From assembly GCA_030596365.1 (NCBI GenBank), contig JAUVKG010000061.1, forward strand, positions 1 to 10,291: a stretch of 10,291 bases of DNA, read 5' to 3'. The position numbers and the translations under genes were made by a program. The notes beneath the pieces are model-generated. The model had not been told where the DNA came from. It was given only the letters and a program-made list of their open reading frames with translations, and searched no databases. Below, piece by piece: positions 5,967 through 10,291 of the stretch (position 1 is the stretch's first letter; every line of letters starts with the position of its first letter). The stretch comes from Chlamydiota bacterium. GTDB lineage: Bacteria > Auribacterota > UBA3054 > B51-G9.

Positions 5967-7244
5967 CTACAGCTTATACTGTGGAATCTTCATCCATTTG
6001 CCGTTTTTAATCGCTGATTTATGAGCTATAACTCCTGCCATTGTCATATTTAGCGAGTCACAGATATCAACACCCGGTTTTTTATCCAATATAATAGACT
6101 CAATGAAATCGTTCATGAGATAACCGTGTGAACCGCCATGACCGCCGGGAATAACTCCTGGCGGGAGCTGTGGTTTTTTTGTGTTTACAAGTGGTTTGTT
6201 GCCGGTTTTCTGACCGTAAACGCGTCCTGCTTCGCCGTGAGCATTTGGCATATCCCAGCCTACTGCCATACGAGACATACCGCCTTCGATTGTTTTGAAT
6301 AGTCCGACTTCGGTGCCGAATGGATTCTTATAGTCATTATTTCCAGGCGTGAAGGTTTTTATAATACTATCCATTCCCAAACACGACACTTCGGTAAAGG
6401 GTTTATTGGTAACACCAACATAATAGGCAGTAGCATGTGTGGGATACCACAAAGGAGGCACACCTTTACGCCAGCCGTTAATATCAATGTTTCCTGTTTT
6501 AGGATTGTAACCGCCATATTGACCCGGACTATAATGATAATACTCGCCTTCAGAGTAAATTAACTTACCAAAAGCACCGGCTTTGTACTCTTGTCGCCAC
6601 GCATAGCAATCTGCGTGATAATATGATGTTTCGAACATCATATATTTCTTGCCACTTTTTTTAACGGCATTGAACAGCAATTCAGCATCTTTTTCCGCGT
6701 TGAAACCGAAAACCGCCGGAACTGCGGTAGCCGCATGTTTGCCGTGATTAAGTGCCATGGCAGCCAAACGCGCGTGACTGGGAGCATCAGTAGCAATAAA
6801 AACGGCCTCAATATTCTTACCTTTTTTAATCATCTCTTCGCAGGAAGGATAAGTTTTTTTGCAATTGCAGGCTCTTGCCAGCCCGGCGCAACGACCAGGG
6901 TCAAGATCTGTAACAGCTACAACCTCAACATTAGGGGATGTCTGGAAGGAGAATTGCGCGCCGAATTGGCACAATCCAAAGCCGGCAATACCAACCCGAA
7001 CCTTGCGATCAGAATAAGGTTTCCAGGGTTTACTACCGGCTGCAGCGGTCTTGCCGGTATCATCAAAACCGGGAATAATTTTGCCGTCAGCATCCCTGGG
7101 CACTTCAACTTTCGATTGTTTCGGTTTTACACCGGCTGCCATAGCCCGGCCGGCTATTCCGGATAAGCCAATAGCGAGTCCCGCGTTGCCGATTGTTTGC
7201 ATAAATTTTCGTCTTGAGATTGAGTTTTCATTTTTTTCTTTCAT
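5967..7244 (-). CDS. Tat-exported Gfo/Idh/MocA-family oxidoreductase, copy A
   Basis: This 425-residue paralog of the gene at 1989-3266 has the same layout: twin-arginine signal SRRKFMQ (10-16), Rossmann domain with GIAGFG (85-90), and substrate domain with H270. The EKP position reads A174-V175-P176. The frame stays open to an ATG at 7283, but the ATG at 7244 is preferred. It has a GGAG site 7 nt upstream, matches the start of copy B, puts the Tat motif at the usual distance from the N-terminus, and avoids overlap with the aminotransferase gene ending at 7264. Most differences from copy B are in residues 1-77 and from 275 to the end, where polar and aromatic changes (K/W, S/H, R/E) may alter substrate fit. 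The 19-bp gap to the aminotransferase indicates cotranscription. The reaction is unknown. Confidence 0.9.
   Translation of the reverse strand: MKEKNENSISRRKFMQTIGNAGLAIGLSGIAGRAMAAGVKPKQSKVEVPRDADGKIIPGFDDTGKTAAAGSKPWKPYSDRKVRVGIAGFGLCQFGAQFSFQTSPNVEVVAVTDLDPGRCAGLARACNCKKTYPSCEEMIKKGKNIEAVFIATDAPSHARLAAMALNHGKHAATAVPAVFGFNAEKDAELLFNAVKKSGKKYMMFETSYYHADCYAWRQEYKAGAFGKLIYSEGEYYHYSPGQYGGYNPKTGNIDINGWRKGVPPLWYPTHATAYYVGVTNKPFTEVSCLGMDSIIKTFTPGNNDYKNPFGTEVGLFKTIEGGMSRMAVGWDMPNAHGEAGRVYGQKTGNKPLVNTKKPQLPPGVIPGGHGGSHGYLMNDFIESIILDKKPGVDICDSLNMTMAGVIAHKSAIKNGKWMKIPQYKL
5967..7244 (-). repeat. Long direct repeat, unit A (oxidoreductase gene)
   Basis: This is the partner of 1989-3266 in the same orientation. 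A homologous SGNH gene follows each copy, directly here and after the PEP-CTERM gene in the other. Recombination between the units would delete or duplicate the roughly 4 kb between them, including SGNH copy A, the element and the M20 gene. Confidence 0.85.
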
Positions 7245-7250
7245 TTTTTT

Positions 7251-7255
7251 ACTCC
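7251..7255 (-). promoter_or_regulatory. Ribosome binding site of oxidoreductase copy A
   Basis: The minus strand reads GGAGT with its GGAG 7 nt before the ATG at 7244. It decides between this start and the in-frame ATG at 7283. Confidence 0.75.
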
Positions 7256-7263
7256 ATTGATTA

Positions 7264-8655
7264 TTAAAGTTTCTTAAATACATTTCTTACTTTATTAAAG
7301 AAAAAGTCAATTATTTCCGGTTCAATAATTAAAGCGAATTTCATCAGCAAAGTTCTGTGATGTTTTTTGTAAGCGTGAACACGAACCCATAAACCTTCTT
7401 TCAGAAGAAGTTCGCGTGCTTCAATCGCTTTTTCTCTTTCTTTAAATTTGAATCCACCAAGGAGACCGCGTCCCATAGCTTTTTCCGCGAGTTCAGGGAA
7501 TTCACTTGCCACTTTTTTAAGTTCGTTGAAATATAGGTCTTGCATTTCAATAAGATGCTCTCTGTTTTCTTTTATCGCGTTAATACAAGTAAGCGCCGAA
7601 ACAGCCGCCATTGGCGCATTACCGTTTGTGCTTAGCGCGTCGAATTGAGCGAGATTATCAAACTTTTTCCTGAAAACAGCTGCCGATTGACCATGAACTC
7701 CGCCTGTCATTCCTTTACCGACAATAACTGCGTCCGGCACAACACCGTACTGTCTGAACATCATCAGTTCAGGGACAAAAAAGCAGGATTGAATTTCATC
7801 CACAACGAGCATAGCGTCAACTTCAGTAGTTAATTTCCTCATTAACTTAACAGTTTCATCTTTAATAAGCAAAGCTTCATTATTCATCATAACCGGCTCA
7901 TAGAAAAAGCACGCGATTCGTTTTCCATATTTTTCAAATGTATCTTTAACCTGCTCAAGATTATTCGGCTCAAGTTGGACAAATTCAACACCGTCTTTGC
8001 CAAACAGCCCGGGCCACATTCCTCGCATTGCCTGAGCAAAAGTATCAGTTCCATGATAATTATTTTCCCACGTAATAAAAACAGGTGCTCCAAATTCAGA
8101 ATAATTGTTTTCATAATGAATATAAGCCATTCTGAAAGCCGCGGCACAAGCAACTGTACCGGTGCAGGTACTGACAATTGCCCTGTTCAACACTCCGTCC
8201 GCTTCAACGATATCGTCAAGGCGCGGGTCATCAAGCCCGTTAAATCCATTTGCAATAGAAACTAATTCTCTCGCAAGGGCTTTGAGCGGGTTACCCGGAA
8301 TATCCGAATGACAATCCCAGGTTATGCCTTCCTTTACCGCGTTTATGATAGCGTTATCAATGATATCCGAAGAGTACCCCCACGGCATTTGATAATGACC
8401 GGCGGTACAATCCAAAATCACTTTACCTTTTTCAGTAATAAAAAAAAGTCCTAAGCCGGTAAGGAAATGATCATCCGATTTCCGGCTTGAATTTTGTATA
8501 AATGAATTATCAAAATCTTCTGTTGTAGGAAGATCAATTGTTTTACCTACATATCCAAGCAGTTCCGCACGGGATTTACTTTTTAGGAACTTGTGTCCTG
8601 CTTTAATTTTTATTGAAATTGCTTCAGTTCTTTTTCCAAATAAATTATTTTTCAT
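7264..8655 (-). CDS. Class III PLP-dependent aminotransferase
   Basis: This 463-residue cytoplasmic enzyme has the usual class III features: a PLP-phosphate loop at T163-T167 (TCTGT, where many members have STGSE), Y200-H201-G202 for cofactor stacking, E253 in YEPVMMN, D286 in VVDEIQS contacting the pyridine nitrogen, K314 in VGKGMTGG as the Schiff-base lysine, and T343 in LSTNGNAP contacting the phosphate. Length is normal for the class. Substrate is not readable from sequence; relatives act on omega-amino acids, diamines, taurine, GABA or amino sugars. It lies 17 bp after alanine dehydrogenase. In pathways such as taurine degradation, a pyruvate-dependent class III enzyme makes alanine that Ald recycles to pyruvate, and the same coupling is likely here. 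A CAGGA site (8664-8668) 8 nt upstream supports the start. The unusual TCTGT loop and the N-terminal extension before about residue 65 suggest a less common subfamily. Confidence 0.9.
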   Translation of the reverse strand: MKNNLFGKRTEAISIKIKAGHKFLKSKSRAELLGYVGKTIDLPTTEDFDNSFIQNSSRKSDDHFLTGLGLFFITEKGKVILDCTAGHYQMPWGYSSDIIDNAIINAVKEGITWDCHSDIPGNPLKALARELVSIANGFNGLDDPRLDDIVEADGVLNRAIVSTCTGTVACAAAFRMAYIHYENNYSEFGAPVFITWENNYHGTDTFAQAMRGMWPGLFGKDGVEFVQLEPNNLEQVKDTFEKYGKRIACFFYEPVMMNNEALLIKDETVKLMRKLTTEVDAMLVVDEIQSCFFVPELMMFRQYGVVPDAVIVGKGMTGGVHGQSAAVFRKKFDNLAQFDALSTNGNAPMAAVSALTCINAIKENREHLIEMQDLYFNELKKVASEFPELAEKAMGRGLLGGFKFKEREKAIEARELLLKEGLWVRVHAYKKHHRTLLMKFALIIEPEIIDFFFNKVRNVFKKL

Positions 8656-8663
8656 TTGATTTT

Positions 8664-8668
8664 TCCTG
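8664..8668 (-). promoter_or_regulatory. Ribosome binding site of the aminotransferase gene
   Basis: CAGGA on the minus strand lies 8 nt before the ATG at 8655, between the alanine dehydrogenase stop and the aminotransferase start. Confidence 0.6.
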
Positions 8669-8672
8669 TTTT

Positions 8673-9773
8673 TTATATTTCTTCATATTTCATATTATGC
8701 GCCTGCGCAACCGGTGCATTAACTAATTTTCCTTTGTAAACATTCAAAGCGGTTCTTAATGGTTCAGAGTTTTTTATTGCCGCTTCAACTCCGAGATTTG
8801 CAAGTTGTATTCCATATCTGTTTGTAACACTTGTCAATGCCAAAGTAGAACTTAAAGCGACCGCGCCCGGCATATTTGCGACGCAGTAATGAACGATATC
8901 ATCAATTACAAAAACCGGGTCGGTATGAAAAGTTGGTTTTGTAGTTTCCACACATCCTCCCTGGTCAACTGCAATATCAACAATAACCGCGCCTTTTTTC
9001 ATTGTTTTTAAATCTTCTTTCATAATTAATTTTGGTGACACGGCTCCCGGAATTAACACAGCACCAATTACTAAATCAGCATCCTTTATTATTTCTTTAA
9101 TATTCGTGGGCGTTGAATATAAAGTGGTTATGGAAGCTCCAAAAATATCATCAAGTTCCGAAAGTCGTTTTGCGGAAATGTCCATAATAGTAACATCCGC
9201 CCGCATTCCAACGGCAATTTTACAAGCGTTTGTTCCCGCAACGCCTCCGCCGATAATCACAACTTTTCCTTTTTTAATTCCCGGAACTCCGCCAAGCAGA
9301 ATACCTCGTCCGCCAAAAGGTTTTTCAAGATATTTAGCGCCTTCTTGAACAGACATTCTGCCGGCAATTTGAGACATTGGAATTAAAAGCGGTAGCGAGC
9401 CGTCTTTTTCTGTCAAAGTTTCATACGCAAAGCCAAAGATCTTTTTATCTAACATTGCCTGAGTAAGCTTCTTGTCTGCAGCAAAGTGAAGGTAAGTGTA
9501 AAGGATTTGCTCTTCGTGGAATAAATCATATTCTTCAGGAAGCGGCTCTTTTACTTTTATAATCATATCGACATCATCAAACAATCTTTTTTTATCGTTT
9601 GTAATTTTGCATCCGCTATTCTTATAATCTTCATCTGAAAAACCGATTCCCATACCGGCGCCGGATTCAACAATAACTGAGTGACCGTTATCGATATATT
9701 CTTTTGCGCTGTCGGGTATCAAACTGACTCTATATTCTTCTTTTTTTATTTCTTTTGGTATTCCTATTTTCAT
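8673..9773 (-). CDS. ald: Alanine dehydrogenase
   Basis: This 366-residue enzyme interconverts L-alanine and NAD+ with pyruvate, ammonium and NADH in the cytoplasm. The residues known from Mycobacterium tuberculosis Ald fall at the same numbers: R15 and K75 for substrate binding, catalytic H96 (YLHFAAD) and D270 (VDIAVDQGG). The NAD-binding loop GGGVAG (175-180) and D198 at the end of the second Rossmann strand are intact. The start MKIGIPKE and near-standard length show the gene is complete. Its ATG overlaps the stop codon of the DeoR regulator (ATGA), and no Shine-Dalgarno site is present, so translation is probably coupled to the regulator gene. With the aminotransferase 17 bp downstream, the likely role is to return alanine to pyruvate and release ammonium during amine or amino-sugar breakdown. 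Confidence 0.96.
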   Translation of the reverse strand: MKIGIPKEIKKEEYRVSLIPDSAKEYIDNGHSVIVESGAGMGIGFSDEDYKNSGCKITNDKKRLFDDVDMIIKVKEPLPEEYDLFHEEQILYTYLHFAADKKLTQAMLDKKIFGFAYETLTEKDGSLPLLIPMSQIAGRMSVQEGAKYLEKPFGGRGILLGGVPGIKKGKVVIIGGGVAGTNACKIAVGMRADVTIMDISAKRLSELDDIFGASITTLYSTPTNIKEIIKDADLVIGAVLIPGAVSPKLIMKEDLKTMKKGAVIVDIAVDQGGCVETTKPTFHTDPVFVIDDIVHYCVANMPGAVALSSTLALTSVTNRYGIQLANLGVEAAIKNSEPLRTALNVYKGKLVNAPVAQAHNMKYEEI

Positions 9774-10291
9774 TTTTTTAAGTTTGTTATTATGACCTTA
9801 ATTTTTAATTTTTTAAGTTTGTTTATTATTTTTTTATCAACTTTATTATCAGTAATTACATTTTGTATCGAAGTAATCGGCGAAAACATATAAAATGAAT
9901 CTTTTCCTATCTTAGATGAATCGCACAATAAATAATTAATACTCGACTTTTCTATTATCTTTTTTGTAATTTCTCCCTCCTGTTCATCATAAGAACTCAA
10001 ACCGTCTTCTATAGTTAAGCCATTCGCGCTAATAAACGATTTATTAATATGATATTCGTTTAAGCTTTTTAATGCCATACTACCATAAACTGATTTGCGT
10101 TCGTGAATTATATTTCCCCCAATCAAAGTCAAATGTATATTTTTGTGATTGATAAGTTCCGAGATAACCGGAAGTGAATTTGTAATTACGCGCAACCCTT
10201 TTTTATTTTTAATATATTTACAAATCTTATGTAGTGTTGTTCCGCAATCAATAAAAATAGTATCGTTGTTTTCTATAAAGTCCGCAGCTTT
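9770..10291 (-). CDS. DeoR-family transcriptional regulator, C-terminal sensor domain (runs off right edge)
   Basis: The frame is open from the window edge to the TGA at 9772-9770, giving 173 residues; the DNA-binding N-terminus is outside. The fragment matches the DeoR C-terminal sensor domain, related to ribose-5-phosphate isomerase. IDCGTT, 18 residues into the fragment, is the phosphate-binding turn. TNSLPV, LIGG, a SANGLTIEDGLSS stretch and DSSKIGKDS follow in the usual order. These regulators typically bind a phosphorylated sugar or intermediate and repress their neighbours. The gene overlaps ald by 4 bp and heads the co-directional run, so it probably controls this cluster. A TTG at 10195 could be read as a start, but the domain clearly continues upstream of it. 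Confidence 0.9.
   Translation of the reverse strand, partial: KAADFIENNDTIFIDCGTTLHKICKYIKNKKGLRVITNSLPVISELINHKNIHLTLIGGNIIHERKSVYGSMALKSLNEYHINKSFISANGLTIEDGLSSYDEQEGEITKKIIEKSSINYLLCDSSKIGKDSFYMFSPITSIQNVITDNKVDKKIINKLKKLKIKVIITNLKK

Noticed and set aside
6735..7166. Plus-strand open frame of 143 codons opposite oxidoreductase copy A
   Set aside because: It is an antisense shadow of the oxidoreductase gene; its matching frame in copy B is broken, so it is not conserved.
7245..7283. Longer start for oxidoreductase copy A at 7283
   Set aside because: It would overlap the aminotransferase gene, push the Tat motif inward, lack a match in copy B and ignore the GGAG site before the ATG at 7244.
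10193..10195. TTG start making the DeoR fragment a complete 141-residue gene
   Set aside because: The frame continues to the window edge and encodes the IDCGTT phosphate-binding motif upstream, so the gene is cut by the window and does not start here.

Overview
The window is AT-rich, and every supported gene lies on the minus strand, so transcription runs from position 10291 towards 1. Three features suggest a member of the Planctomycetota/Lentisphaerota/Verrucomicrobiota group. These are a PEP-CTERM surface protein, Tat-exported Gfo/Idh/MocA oxidoreductases in near-identical copies, and SGNH hydrolases with an N-terminal GxDLY domain. This placement is an inference from gene content; the window has no rRNA or other phylogenetic marker.

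Layout in the direction of transcription: the C-terminal sensor domain of a DeoR-family regulator (9770 to the window edge) overlaps alanine dehydrogenase by 4 bp (8673-9773). A class III PLP aminotransferase follows (7264-8655), then Tat-exported oxidoreductase copy A (5967-7244), a hairpin (5894-5932) and SGNH hydrolase copy A (4713-5819). Next come a 294-bp transposon-like element with 15-bp terminal inverted repeats and TA flanks (4449-4746), an M20 metallohydrolase (3296-4426), oxidoreductase copy B (1989-3266), a two-domain lectin-like PEP-CTERM protein (421-1938) and a good rho-independent terminator (376-402). Beyond the terminator is the start of SGNH hydrolase copy B (234 to the left edge). 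Gaps are short except at the element and around the hairpin, which suggests one long operon under the DeoR regulator.

The clearest unusual signal is the small element. It lies exactly at the 3' end of SGNH copy A. Removing it in silico with one TA restores an in-frame TAA stop codon directly at the junction and puts the M20 start only 17 nt downstream. The last ten residues of SGNH copy A are therefore encoded by the element. The second signal is an oxidoreductase/SGNH duplication whose paralogs diverge very unevenly, with a nearly identical centre and variable ends in the oxidoreductases.

A plausible joint function is breakdown of an acylated, amino-containing polysaccharide or glycoconjugate. 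The surface lectin-like protein would bind it, SGNH and M20 enzymes would remove acyl groups, exported oxidoreductases would act on the sugar, and the aminotransferase/alanine dehydrogenase pair would move the amino group through alanine and release ammonia. The enzyme classes are well supported by motifs. The substrate and the idea of a single pathway are inference.
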